Positions 44,353 to 52,134 of a stretch of 64,000 nt of DNA are shown piece after piece. Numbering within the stretch: the first letter of the stretch is position 1; every line of letters begins with the position of its first letter. Made by a program: the position numbers and the translations under genes. The stretch comes from Rhizobium rosettiformans. GTDB taxonomy: Bacteria > Pseudomonadota > Alphaproteobacteria > Rhizobiales > Rhizobiaceae. The stretch covers positions 752,001 to 816,000 of the forward strand of contig NZ_CP032405.1 in NCBI RefSeq assembly GCF_016806065.1, read 5' to 3'. The notes under the pieces were generated by a model. The model was not told where the DNA came from, made no database searches, and saw only the letters and a program-made list of their open reading frames with translations.

Positions 44353-46119
44353 TCAGTGACCGGTCGCCTGACCCGCACCGCGCGGAACGCGGATGGATTC
44401 GACGAGATCCTGTACATGCTTCGGCGGAGCCTGGGTCATCATCGACACGATATAGGCCGTGGCGAAGTTGAGCAGCGCACCGATCGGACCAAAGGCCGTT
44501 GGCGGAATGCCGAAGAGATAGTTGGCCGGAACGTTCTCCATCATGTTGGTGCCTGCGATGAAGAACCAACCGAGATAGGTGAACAGGTACAAGCAGGTGA
44601 CCACGAGGCCGACGATCATGCCGAGGGTGGCACCGACCGAGTTGATGCGCTTCGAGAAGATGCCCATCATCAGAGCCGGGAAGATCGTCGCAGCCGCGAG
44701 ACCGAAGGCGAGTGCGACGGTCTGGGCGGCAAAGCCCGGCGGGTTGAGGCCCAGGAGCGTTGCGACCAGGATTGCGCCTGCCATCGAGATACGCGCCGCC
44801 AGAAGCTCACCCTTTTCGGAGATGTCCGGCTTCAGGAAGTCTTTGATCAGGTCGTGGCTGATCGCAGACGAGATGGCCAAAAGCAGACCGGCAGCGGTCG
44901 ACAGAGCGGCTGCGAGACCACCGGCGGCGATGAGGGCGATAACCCAGCCCGGCAACTGTGCGATTTCCGGGTTGGCGAGAACGAGGATGTCGTTGTTGAT
45001 CGTCAGCTCGTTGCCAGCCCAGCCACGCTGGGTGGCGGTTTCGGTGAAGCCAGCAGCAGCATCGTTGTAGTACTGGATGCGGCCATCGCCATTCTTGTCC
45101 TCGAACTTCAGCAGGCCCGTGACTTCCCAGGTGCGCATCCAGTCCGGACGCTCATCGTAAAGGACGGCTTCCTGCTGCGTACCACCAGGGAATATAGTGC
45201 TGATGATGTTCAAGCGCGCCATTGCGCCGACAGCCGGAGCCGTCAGATAGAGAAGCGCGATGAAGACGAGCGCCCAACCGGCAGACCAACGCGCATCCGA
45301 CACCTTCGGAACGGTGAAGAAGCGGATGATGACGTGCGGCAGACCGGCGGTACCGATCATCAGCGACAGCGTGAACAGGGTCATGTTCAGCATGGAGCCT
45401 TGAGCGGTATAGGCGTTGAAGCCGAGGTCTGTGACGACCTGGTCAAGCTTCTGCAGCAGCGGCAGTGCAGATTCCGTGTGCGTGCCGAAGAGGCCGAACC
45501 ACGGGATCGGGTTGCCGGTCAGTTGCAGCGAGATGAAGATCGCCGGGATGGTGTAGGCGATGATCAGAACGATGTACTGCGCGACCTGCGTATAGGTGAT
45601 GCCCTTCATGCCGCCGAGAACGGCGTAGCAGAACACGACCGCAGACGCGATCCACAGGCCGGTCGAGACGTTGACTTCCAGGAAGCGCGAGAAGGCGACG
45701 CCGGCACCGGTCATCTGTCCGATAACGTAGGTGACCGAGATGATGATCAGGCAGACGACAGCCGTCAGGCGCGCGCCCTGGCTGTAGAAGCGGTCACCGA
45801 TGAACTGCGGAACGGTATATTTGCCGAACTTGCGCAGGTAGGGAGCAAGCAGAAGCGCGAGCAGCACGTAGCCGCCGGTCCAGCCCATCAAAAAGGTCGA
45901 GTTGCCGTAGCCGACGGTGGCGATCAGGCCGGCCATGGAGATGAAGGAGGCAGCCGACATCCAGTCAGCCGCAGTTGCCATGCCGTTCATGACCGGGTTG
46001 ACGCCGCGGTTGGCGGCGTAGAACTCGGCCGTGGTCCCGGCGCGAGCCCAGACGGCGATGCCGATGTAGAGCGCGAAGGACGCGCCTACGATCAGCAGAT
46101 TAAGTGTATACTGATCCAT
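44353..46119 (-). CDS. Sodium:solute symporter family protein (VC_2705/ActP-like)
   Basis: 588 aa, SSS superfamily with about thirteen helices. Segments: YAANRGVNPVMNGMATAADW, MSAASFISMAGLIATVGYGN, YTVPQFIGDRFYSQGARLTA, and GGLAAALSTAAGLLLAISSA. Relatives import acetate or other short-chain monocarboxylates with sodium. A non-conserved loop between helices (about 320-370) has an acidic DKNGDGRIQYYNDA segment that looks like an EF-hand calcium loop. It is 12 bases after the DUF4212 gene, the usual partner of this subfamily. Confidence 0.9.
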   Translation of the reverse strand: MDQYTLNLLIVGASFALYIGIAVWARAGTTAEFYAANRGVNPVMNGMATAADWMSAASFISMAGLIATVGYGNSTFLMGWTGGYVLLALLLAPYLRKFGKYTVPQFIGDRFYSQGARLTAVVCLIIISVTYVIGQMTGAGVAFSRFLEVNVSTGLWIASAVVFCYAVLGGMKGITYTQVAQYIVLIIAYTIPAIFISLQLTGNPIPWFGLFGTHTESALPLLQKLDQVVTDLGFNAYTAQGSMLNMTLFTLSLMIGTAGLPHVIIRFFTVPKVSDARWSAGWALVFIALLYLTAPAVGAMARLNIISTIFPGGTQQEAVLYDERPDWMRTWEVTGLLKFEDKNGDGRIQYYNDAAAGFTETATQRGWAGNELTINNDILVLANPEIAQLPGWVIALIAAGGLAAALSTAAGLLLAISSAISHDLIKDFLKPDISEKGELLAARISMAGAILVATLLGLNPPGFAAQTVALAFGLAAATIFPALMMGIFSKRINSVGATLGMIVGLVVTCLYLFTYLGWFFIAGTNMMENVPANYLFGIPPTAFGPIGALLNFATAYIVSMMTQAPPKHVQDLVESIRVPRGAGQATGH

Positions 46120-46131
46120 TGTGGGTCCGCC

Positions 46132-46392
46132 TTACTGCTCGTCGACGCCGAATTCGCGGTCGATCTTGTTCATGTACGCCGAATAGCCGAAAATGAGCGC
46201 GATGAAGACGACGATCGAGCCTTGCTGGGCGAACCAGAAGCCAATATCGGATCCACCGACGGCGATGCCGGAGAGAGCCGGACGAAGCAGGATACCGAAC
46301 CCATAGGATACGATGGCCCATATCGCCAGGCAGATGTAGATGATGCGAACGTTTGCTGACCAGTAAGCGTTAGACGAAGATTTATCCGTCAC
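46132..46392 (-). CDS. DUF4212 family small symporter subunit
   Basis: 86 aa with two helices (IIYICLAIWAIVSYGFGILL and IGFWFAQQGSIVVFIALIFG) and the C-terminal NKIDREFGVDEQ. DUF4212 proteins are encoded next to VC_2705-type symporters as a small subunit, analogous to DUF485 beside ActP. The start is GTG 46392, with a strong ribosome site GGGAGGAG; longer in-frame starts are less likely. First gene of the operon. Confidence 0.9.
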   Translation of the reverse strand: MTDKSSSNAYWSANVRIIYICLAIWAIVSYGFGILLRPALSGIAVGGSDIGFWFAQQGSIVVFIALIFGYSAYMNKIDREFGVDEQ

Positions 46393-46480
46393 GAGTACTC
46401 CTCCCTTTCCTCGATGAGACGTCCCCCGGGACGCCCCTTGCCTCCACGTCGATTCCGCCAATCCTTGTCCCAAGGCGGAA

Positions 46481-46494
46481 TAGACAATTGTCTA
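46481..46494. promoter_or_regulatory. Perfect palindrome upstream of the DUF4212-symporter operon
   Basis: TAGACAATTGTCTA is a perfect 14-base palindrome about 90 bases before the GTG start. It is a candidate repressor or activator site. Confidence 0.45.
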
Positions 46495-46563
46495 GGAGTA
46501 ACGAATCCCCCGGAGATCGTACATTCTCCGTTAGTCGCAGGAGTCACTGTATTGCCGGAGAGT

Positions 46564-46580
46564 TTGCTGCATTGCAGCAA
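46564..46580. promoter_or_regulatory. Second palindrome upstream of the symporter operon
   Basis: TTGCTGCATTGCAGCAA is a perfect 17-base palindrome about one central base, 170 bases before the DUF4212 start. The 307-base gap between 46392 and 46700 holds these two palindromes and no gene. Confidence 0.5.
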
Positions 46581-46699
46581 GAATTGAGGCAGAAACACAT
46601 CAATAGATCGGCGATCCAGAGCCTTTGCGTCATCGGTCAGGACAAGGCTCGCCAGCCTCGCGAAGGGACAGCCTCAAGGAACAACTTACCGCAACGATA

Positions 46700-47062
46700 T
46701 CATGAATTTGAGGAGGAACGGACCAGACGCTGCAGGCGCGGGCGGATGCGCAGAAAACCCCGATAGGCGGCTTCGAAGACCGGCGTCAACGGTTTCCATC
46801 CAGCCAGGAGACCGAGCGGTCGCAACACCGGAATGGCCCGCCACATGGCCGCGAAAGCCGCGGCACCCGACAGGAGTTTTCCCGCTTCTTCTGCATGGAA
46901 ACGGGCCAGAAGCTCGGCTCGATCGATCGGACAACTGCCTTGAGGGTCGAACGCATCGATGAAGTTGATCGCACCGCGACTGTCGAGACGGCGCATCAAG
47001 GCGATCTCTCGCTGGCAGAGAGGACAACTGCTGTCGAACCAGACGGTCACCTGCGCGGACAT
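46700..47062 (-). CDS. DCC family (DUF393) thiol-disulfide oxidoreductase-like protein
   Basis: 120 aa. The family signature is at the N-terminus: VWFDSSCPLCQREIALM with C13 and C16 in the CPLC pair, then DPQGSCPIDRAELLARFHAE and GAAAFAAMWRAIP. DCC proteins are small thioredoxin-fold-like proteins of unknown physiological role. It stands alone, divergent from the creatininase-family gene across a 239-base gap that contains the GCATC-N16-GATGC element. Confidence 0.85.
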   Translation of the reverse strand: MSAQVTVWFDSSCPLCQREIALMRRLDSRGAINFIDAFDPQGSCPIDRAELLARFHAEEAGKLLSGAAAFAAMWRAIPVLRPLGLLAGWKPLTPVFEAAYRGFLRIRPRLQRLVRSSSNS

Positions 47063-47212
47063 GCTCGCCTTTCACGGGGAGAGTTTTTGTCTCTCCATAA
47101 CTGGGGCCAAAGCTGCCTTCCGGCAATGCGGCGTCCCGCCGCTGCCTCACTGCTGTCGCCGGTCACCTTTGACCCGGAACTTCAAAGCGGCAAGCCGCGC
47201 GAGCGCAATTTG

Positions 47213-47243
47213 GCATCGGCGCGAGCGGAATATGATGCTTTTC
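47213..47243. promoter_or_regulatory. GCATC-N16-GATGCTTTTC element upstream of the creatininase-family gene
   Basis: GCATC (47213-47217) and GATGC (47234-47238) are separated by exactly 16 bases and followed by TTTTC. The same arrangement occurs at 49139-49172 between the LysR gene and the ABC operon, so the same regulator probably binds both. Confidence 0.65.
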
Positions 47244-47301
47244 GGACCCCGCGATTTTGCCTTATCGAACGAGGTGAACAGAGACGCAGAGGCAGACGGC
47301 A

Positions 47302-48102
47302 ATGACCAGACCATTCTTCTGGAACGAACTGACGACGACGGATTTTGCAGGGCTATCGCCGGAAACGACGATCGCCATCCTGCCGATCGCTTCGACCGAG
47401 CAGCACGGACCTCACCTGCCCATTGCGACCGACGTGTCCATCGCAAACGGCATGCTGGCGGAATTGCAGACCCAGCGCCCCGATGATCTCGACTTCCTCG
47501 TTCTTCCCACCCAGGAAATTGGCAAGGCCAACGAGCATGTGTACGGGCCCGGCAGCCTGTCCTTCGGCCCGGAGATCCTGATCCCGGCCTGGACGGCGAT
47601 CGGCAGCAAGGTCGCCGAAGCCGGCATTCGCAAGCTCGTCATCGTCAATTCTCATGGCGGCAATGTCGATGTCATGAGCATTGTCGGCCGCGAACTGCGG
47701 GTCCGACACCAGATGGTCGTCGTCACGACCCAATGGGGCCGTTTCGGAAACCCGGAGGGTATGATCTCCGAGCATGAGAGCCGCTACGGAATTCATGGCG
47801 GTGAGGTCGAGACCTCGCTGATGCTGCATTTCCGGCCGGAACTGGTGCGTATGGACAAGGCACAGAACTTTATCTCGAAAGCCGAGAAGATGCGCGCAAG
47901 CTCGAAATATCTGACGCCCCTGCCGCCGCATTCGCTCGCCTGGATCGCCCATGACCTGAACCCGCACGGCGTGGTCGGCGACGCCTCGAAGGGCACTGCC
48001 GAAAAAGGTGCCGCGATCTGCCGCCATCAGGTCGCGGGCTTCATCGAACTCTTGCGCGACGTTGCCGCCTATCCGCTCTCGAACCTCTACACGCCCAGCT
48101 GA
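47302..48102 (+). CDS. Creatininase-family amidohydrolase
   Basis: 266 aa. Metal-site motifs are present: ASTEQHGPHLPIATD (E33, H35, D44), VNSHGGNVDVMS, and GRFGNPEGMISEHESRYGIH with GGEVETSLML. The family hydrolyses cyclic amides (creatinine to creatine) and also formylated pyrimidine intermediates such as FAPy in riboflavin or F420 synthesis. Its substrate here is unknown, but its promoter element matches that of the nearby cytosine-deaminase-like operon, which suggests breakdown of an N-heterocycle. It is convergent with the LysR gene (15 bases between stops). Confidence 0.88.
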   Translation: MTRPFFWNELTTTDFAGLSPETTIAILPIASTEQHGPHLPIATDVSIANGMLAELQTQRPDDLDFLVLPTQEIGKANEHVYGPGSLSFGPEILIPAWTAIGSKVAEAGIRKLVIVNSHGGNVDVMSIVGRELRVRHQMVVVTTQWGRFGNPEGMISEHESRYGIHGGEVETSLMLHFRPELVRMDKAQNFISKAEKMRASSKYLTPLPPHSLAWIAHDLNPHGVVGDASKGTAEKGAAICRHQVAGFIELLRDVAAYPLSNLYTPS

Positions 48103-48117
48103 CCGGACACTCGCCCC

Positions 48118-49071
48118 TCAGCTCTGGCCGCGAATGGTCTCGGGGATATGCCCCCGCGCCTTGAGGTCCTGAACCAGCGCCAGAAGCTCCTGCATCAGAT
48201 ATTCGACGAAGAGGCTTGTCGCGGAATCGAGTGGCGCCCTTGCACGGGCGAAAAGCTTCATCGGCTGATGACGGATATGAGCCTCGGTCAGCGGCCGGAA
48301 GATCAGCTCGCCGCGTCGGCATTCGGCAACCGCGTCGAGCGGATTGAGCATGGTGAGCCCCGTGCCCGCCTTGACCAACTGCTTCATCAGTTCCGAGGAA
48401 TTCGTCTCGACAACTGGCTCGACGAGCAGTGGCAGCGGTGCCAGCGCCAGATCGATGATATTGCGCAGGCTGGTGCCCGATTGCGCCAGTATCAACGGCT
48501 CCTGAACCACCTCCACAAGATCGATCGGCCCCTCATCGCGCGCCAGCCGATGGCCGGGCGGCAGCACGACACCGACAGGCACATCGATATTCGCAAGGGT
48601 GCGAATACCGGGGGTCGCCGGGATGTTGAAGCCAAGGCCGAGATCGACCTCGCCGGTGAGCACGGGATTGATCGTCGTTGAGCCACCGTCATTGCGCAGC
48701 TTGATCTGAACACGGGGATGCGCAGCAACGAAGCCAGCCAGGATTTCCGGCAGTGGTCCGGAGGCAAGACCGACCGTCGTCACCAACGACACCTTTCCGG
48801 CCTGCGGCGTCTTCAAGCCGCGGATCCGGCCCTCCAGCCGCTCGTAATTCTTCAAAACGTCGCGGATGTGTTCGACACACAGCTCTCCGGCGGCGGTCAG
48901 CCTCAGCCCTTTCGGCAAACGCTCGAAAAGGGGCGCGCCCAGTTCCTCCTCCAGCGCCAGGATCTGGCGATTGACTGCAGATGATGCGACATTGAGGCGC
49001 TGGGCCGCCTTCCGGATCGAGCCGCAACGGACGATTTCGTTGATGTAGACGAGCTTTCTGGAGTGCAGCAC
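48118..49071 (-). CDS. LysR family transcriptional regulator
   Basis: 317 aa. The winged helix is at about 3-62 (LVYINEIVRCGSIRKAAQRL, NVASSAVNRQILALEEELGA) and the LysR substrate-binding fold at about 90-300. The start is GTG 49071 with CGGAGG upstream. It is divergent from the ABC operon across 178 bases and is probably the activator or repressor of that operon and of the creatininase-family gene, through the GCATC-N16-GATGC element seen at both promoters. Confidence 0.9.
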   Translation of the reverse strand: MLHSRKLVYINEIVRCGSIRKAAQRLNVASSAVNRQILALEEELGAPLFERLPKGLRLTAAGELCVEHIRDVLKNYERLEGRIRGLKTPQAGKVSLVTTVGLASGPLPEILAGFVAAHPRVQIKLRNDGGSTTINPVLTGEVDLGLGFNIPATPGIRTLANIDVPVGVVLPPGHRLARDEGPIDLVEVVQEPLILAQSGTSLRNIIDLALAPLPLLVEPVVETNSSELMKQLVKAGTGLTMLNPLDAVAECRRGELIFRPLTEAHIRHQPMKLFARARAPLDSATSLFVEYLMQELLALVQDLKARGHIPETIRGQS

Positions 49072-49138
49072 GAGGCCTCCGCTGCGTAAAAATTAGTCAT
49101 GCCGCATCACTATGCATCAATCTCGAGAGCAGTGCAAA

Positions 49139-49172
49139 AAAAGCATCGATGCGGACGAAATTTGATGCTTTT
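49139..49172. promoter_or_regulatory. Candidate LysR operator in the divergent lysR/ABC promoter
   Basis: Perfect nine-base inverted repeat AAAAGCATC/GATGCTTTT (49139-49147 with 49164-49172) with 16 bases between. The right half extends to GATGCTTTTC, identical to the site before the creatininase-family gene. A GCATCGATGC palindrome overlaps the left half. Confidence 0.7.
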
Positions 49173-49249
49173 CAAGACGCAATGCGACCGATCAAATGAC
49201 CGAAAAGGGAGCCCGAAAACGGGTCCTGCAACGAACAGGGGAACGATCA

Positions 49250-50266
49250 ATGCGCGACATGCTCACTAAGACCAGCCTCTTTGCCTTGATGGGCCTTGTG
49301 GCCTCGCTCGGCTCCACCTCGGCGGCTCTTGCCCTCGACGAAGTGACCTATGGTACAAACTGGCTGGCCCAGGCCGAACATGGCGGCTTCTATCAGGCAG
49401 TCGCCGATGGCACCTATGAGAAATACGGCCTGAAGGTCACTGTCGTACAGGGTGGCCCGCAGGCCGCCAACCGCGCGCTATTGATCGCTGGCAAGGTCGA
49501 TTTCTACATGGGCAGCCCGCTCGGCGAGATGGACGCCGTCAAGGAAGGCATCCCGCTGATCGACGTGGCCGCCATCTTCCAGAAGGATCCGCAGGTCCTG
49601 CTCGCCCATCCGGATCAGGGCATCGAGACGTTTGCCGACCTCGCCAAGCTCGATAGCATCTTCATGGGCAAGGACGGCTACGTCACCTATTACGAGTGGA
49701 TGAAGAAGAACTTCGAGGGCTTCACCGACGAGAAGTACAAGCCCTACACCTTCAACCCCGCTCCGTTTATCGCAGATCCGAAGTCTGCCCAGCAGGGTTA
49801 CCTGACCTCGGAGCCCTATGAGATCGAGAAGCAGGCCGGCTGGGCGCCAAAAGTCTTCCTGCTCGCCGACAACGGCTACAATCCCTATTCGACGATGATC
49901 ACGACCACGACGACCATGGTCGAGAGCAAGCCCGATCTCGTCCAGCGCTTCGTCGATGCCTCGATCGAGGGTTGGTACAACTACCTCTACGGCGACAACA
50001 AGGCCGCGAACGACCTCATCAAGAAGGACAATCCGGAAATGACGGATGGCCAGATCGAATACTCGATCGCCAAGATGAAGGAATACGGCATCGTCGAGTC
50101 CGGCGAGGCGATGGACAAGGGTATCGGCTGCATGACCGACGAGAAGTACAAGGCCTTCTTCGACGCCATGGTTGAGATCGGCGTCCAGCCGGCCGACCTC
50201 GACTACAAGAAGGCCTATACCACACAGTTCGTCTGCAAGGGCGTCGGCATGGCGCTGAAGAAGTGA
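49250..50266 (+). CDS. ABC transporter substrate-binding protein, NMT1/THI5-like
   Basis: 338 aa. The signal peptide (MRDMLTKTSLFALMGLVASL, cleavage near ALA at about 29) is followed by the NMT1/Thi5 pattern VTYGTNWLAQAEHGGFYQAV, GLKVTVVQGGPQAANRALLI and GKVDFYMGSPLGEMDAVKEG. Relatives bind pyrimidine precursors (ThiY, thiamine-related), riboflavin or aromatic sulfonates. ATG 49250 follows AGGGGAACG. The start of an operon with ATPase, permease, amidohydrolase and oxidases; a palindromic repeat separates it from the ATPase gene. Confidence 0.9.
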   Translation: MRDMLTKTSLFALMGLVASLGSTSAALALDEVTYGTNWLAQAEHGGFYQAVADGTYEKYGLKVTVVQGGPQAANRALLIAGKVDFYMGSPLGEMDAVKEGIPLIDVAAIFQKDPQVLLAHPDQGIETFADLAKLDSIFMGKDGYVTYYEWMKKNFEGFTDEKYKPYTFNPAPFIADPKSAQQGYLTSEPYEIEKQAGWAPKVFLLADNGYNPYSTMITTTTTMVESKPDLVQRFVDASIEGWYNYLYGDNKAANDLIKKDNPEMTDGQIEYSIAKMKEYGIVESGEAMDKGIGCMTDEKYKAFFDAMVEIGVQPADLDYKKAYTTQFVCKGVGMALKK

Positions 50267-50287
50267 TGCGACACAGGGCAGAGGCGT

Positions 50288-50447
50288 TACCCCCCTCTGC
50301 CCTGCCGGGCATTTCCCCCACAAGGGGGGAGACCGGCTGAGCGGCAGGCCTATCGCCCGCCTTTGGAGTGCCGAACAACGCGGCAAACGCGCCGCTCCGC
50401 TCTCCCCCCCTTGTGGGGGAGATGTCACGCAGTGACAGAGGGGGGTA
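50288..50447. repeat. Rhizobial intergenic palindromic element (RIME-like) inside the ABC operon
   Basis: The 160-base element is bounded by the inverted ends TACCCCCCTCTG and CAGAGGGGGGTA. Inside them a second pair, TTTCCCCCACAAGGGGGGAGA-like on the left (50310-50331) and its complement TCTCCCCCCTTGTGGGGGAG on the right (50401-50421), can pair as well. It contains ATGTCACGCAGTGACAG, typical of repeats scattered in rhizobial intergenic regions. Transcribed RNA would form a very long hairpin. It has no coding content. Confidence 0.85.
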
Positions 50448-50512
50448 CCCCACCTCGCAACGTCAACCTTGCCGCAACACCAGAATGCAACGCGGATGTA
50501 ACGCGAGACAGA

Positions 50513-51340
50513 ATGACCAGTTCGCCAGCCACCGAAGACCCCATCACCCCGCCCCCCGAACAGCGCCGCGCGCTCGTGGTGATGAAGGACGTGTCCAAGG
50601 TCTTCTCCAGCGGAACGGTGGCGCTGACCGACATGTCGCTCACCGTCAACGGTGGTGAGTTCGTCTCGCTGCTCGGCCCCTCCGGCTGCGGCAAGTCGAC
50701 GGCACTGCGCATCATCGCCGGCCTCGGCGACACAACGACTGGCACGATCGACTGGCCCAGCTCGCGCATCAACTCCAAGGGCCTGCCCGACGGCGACATC
50801 TCCTTCGTTTTCCAGGAGCCGACGCTGATGCCCTGGGCTACCGTCTTCGGCAATGTCTACCTGCCGCTCAAGCTGCGCGGCATCTCCAAGTCTGCCGCCA
50901 GGGCCGATATCCTCGCCGCCCTCGACCGCGTCGGGCTCAAGGACTTCGCGGACGCCTATCCGCGCGAACTCTCCGGCGGCATGAAGATGCGCGTCTCCAT
51001 CGCCCGCGCGCTGGTCACCAAACCGAAGCTTCTTCTGATGGACGAGCCCTTCGCGGCGCTCGACGAAATCACCCGGCAGAAGCTGAACGACGATGTGCTC
51101 AAGCTCTGGAAGGAGACCGGCATTACCGTCATTTTCGTCACCCACTCCGTCTTCGAAAGCGCCTACCTCTCGAGCCGCATCGTGGTGATGAAGGCAAGGC
51201 CAGGCCGTGTGCATGCCGACTTTCCGCTGCAGACCAGCCTCGACCGCGACGGCTTCTACCGGACGTCCGAGGAGTATCGGCAGGCCTGCGAGACCGTGTC
51301 CAAGACACTGATCGAAGCCATAGGCGGGGAGCATCACTGA
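50513..51340 (+). CDS. ABC transporter ATP-binding protein (nitrate/sulfonate/taurine type)
   Basis: 275 aa. Walker A LLGPSGCGKSTALRIIAG (about residue 62), Q loop VFQEPTLMPWATVFGNVYLP, signature RELSGGMKMRVSIARALV and Walker B LLLMDEPFAALDEITRQKLN. The SsuB/TauB type. The N-terminal 20 residues are proline-rich and non-conserved. The open frame continues upstream through the palindromic repeat, but ATG 50513 is the first start after it and fits the family. Confidence 0.93.
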   Translation: MTSSPATEDPITPPPEQRRALVVMKDVSKVFSSGTVALTDMSLTVNGGEFVSLLGPSGCGKSTALRIIAGLGDTTTGTIDWPSSRINSKGLPDGDISFVFQEPTLMPWATVFGNVYLPLKLRGISKSAARADILAALDRVGLKDFADAYPRELSGGMKMRVSIARALVTKPKLLLMDEPFAALDEITRQKLNDDVLKLWKETGITVIFVTHSVFESAYLSSRIVVMKARPGRVHADFPLQTSLDRDGFYRTSEEYRQACETVSKTLIEAIGGEHH

Positions 51341-52134
51341 TGACCGGATCGGCTGAAACACTTCTCAAGATCTTCGTGCCCATCCTCGTCGTCTGTCTGC
51401 TGATCGTGGTCTGGCAGGTCGGCGTCTCGGTCTCCGGCGTTCCGCAATACATCCTGCCCGGCCCGATCGCGGTTGCTGGTGCCCTGTTCAAGGACTGGGG
51501 CACGCTGTCGCCAGCCCTCTGGGTCACCACCAAGATCACCCTGATGTCGCTTGGGCTAGCGCTGTTGGGCGGCGTCGGCATCGCCGTTGCCCTCGTCCAG
51601 TCGAAATGGATCGAGATCGCCTTCTACCCGATCACTGTCATCCTGCAGGTCACCCCGATCGTCGCGATCGCCCCGCTGATCCTGATCTATTCCCCCTCGA
51701 CGCAAGTGGCGCTGCTGATCTGCGCCTTCCTCGTCGCCTTCTTCCCGATCCTGTCGAACATGGTCCAGGGCCTGAAAAGCGTCGATCACAACCTGCTCAA
51801 TCTCTTCGACCTCTATGGCGCCTCACGCTGGCAGACCTTGCTTTACCTGAAGCTTCCGGCCTCCCTTCCCTATTTCATGACCGGCTTGCGCATCGGCGGC
51901 GGCCTCGCCCTCATCGCCGCCGTCGTCGCCGAATTTGCCGCCGGTTCCGCAGGCGCCGGTTCAGGCCTTGCCTTCCGGCTGCTTGAGGCCCAGTTCCGTC
52001 TGAACATTCCGCGCCTCTTCGCTGCCCTCTTCCTGCTCTCCTGCCTCGGCGTGGTGATTTTTGCCATTACCTCCTTCATTTCCTGGCTGGCATTGCATCG
52101 CTGGCACGAGAGCAGCCTGAAACGAGAAAACTGA
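51340..52134 (+). CDS. ABC transporter permease (SsuC/TauC type)
   Basis: 264 aa with six helices and the EAA loop in LFDLYGASRWQTLLYLKLPA. Periplasmic and membrane segments include YPITVILQVTPIVAIAPLIL. The start shares one base with the ATPase stop (TGATG), and its stop shares one base with the amidohydrolase start, so the transporter and enzyme are translated together. Confidence 0.92.
   Translation: MTGSAETLLKIFVPILVVCLLIVVWQVGVSVSGVPQYILPGPIAVAGALFKDWGTLSPALWVTTKITLMSLGLALLGGVGIAVALVQSKWIEIAFYPITVILQVTPIVAIAPLILIYSPSTQVALLICAFLVAFFPILSNMVQGLKSVDHNLLNLFDLYGASRWQTLLYLKLPASLPYFMTGLRIGGGLALIAAVVAEFAAGSAGAGSGLAFRLLEAQFRLNIPRLFAALFLLSCLGVVIFAITSFISWLALHRWHESSLKREN

Noticed and set aside
50288..50447. 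Insertion sequence remnant
   Set aside because: No transposase fragment or target duplication is seen; the internal symmetry fits a small palindromic intergenic element.
50363..50512. N-terminal extension of the ABC ATPase through the palindromic repeat
   Set aside because: The repeat is non-coding in nature and the extra residues are low-complexity; ATG 50513 fits the family length.
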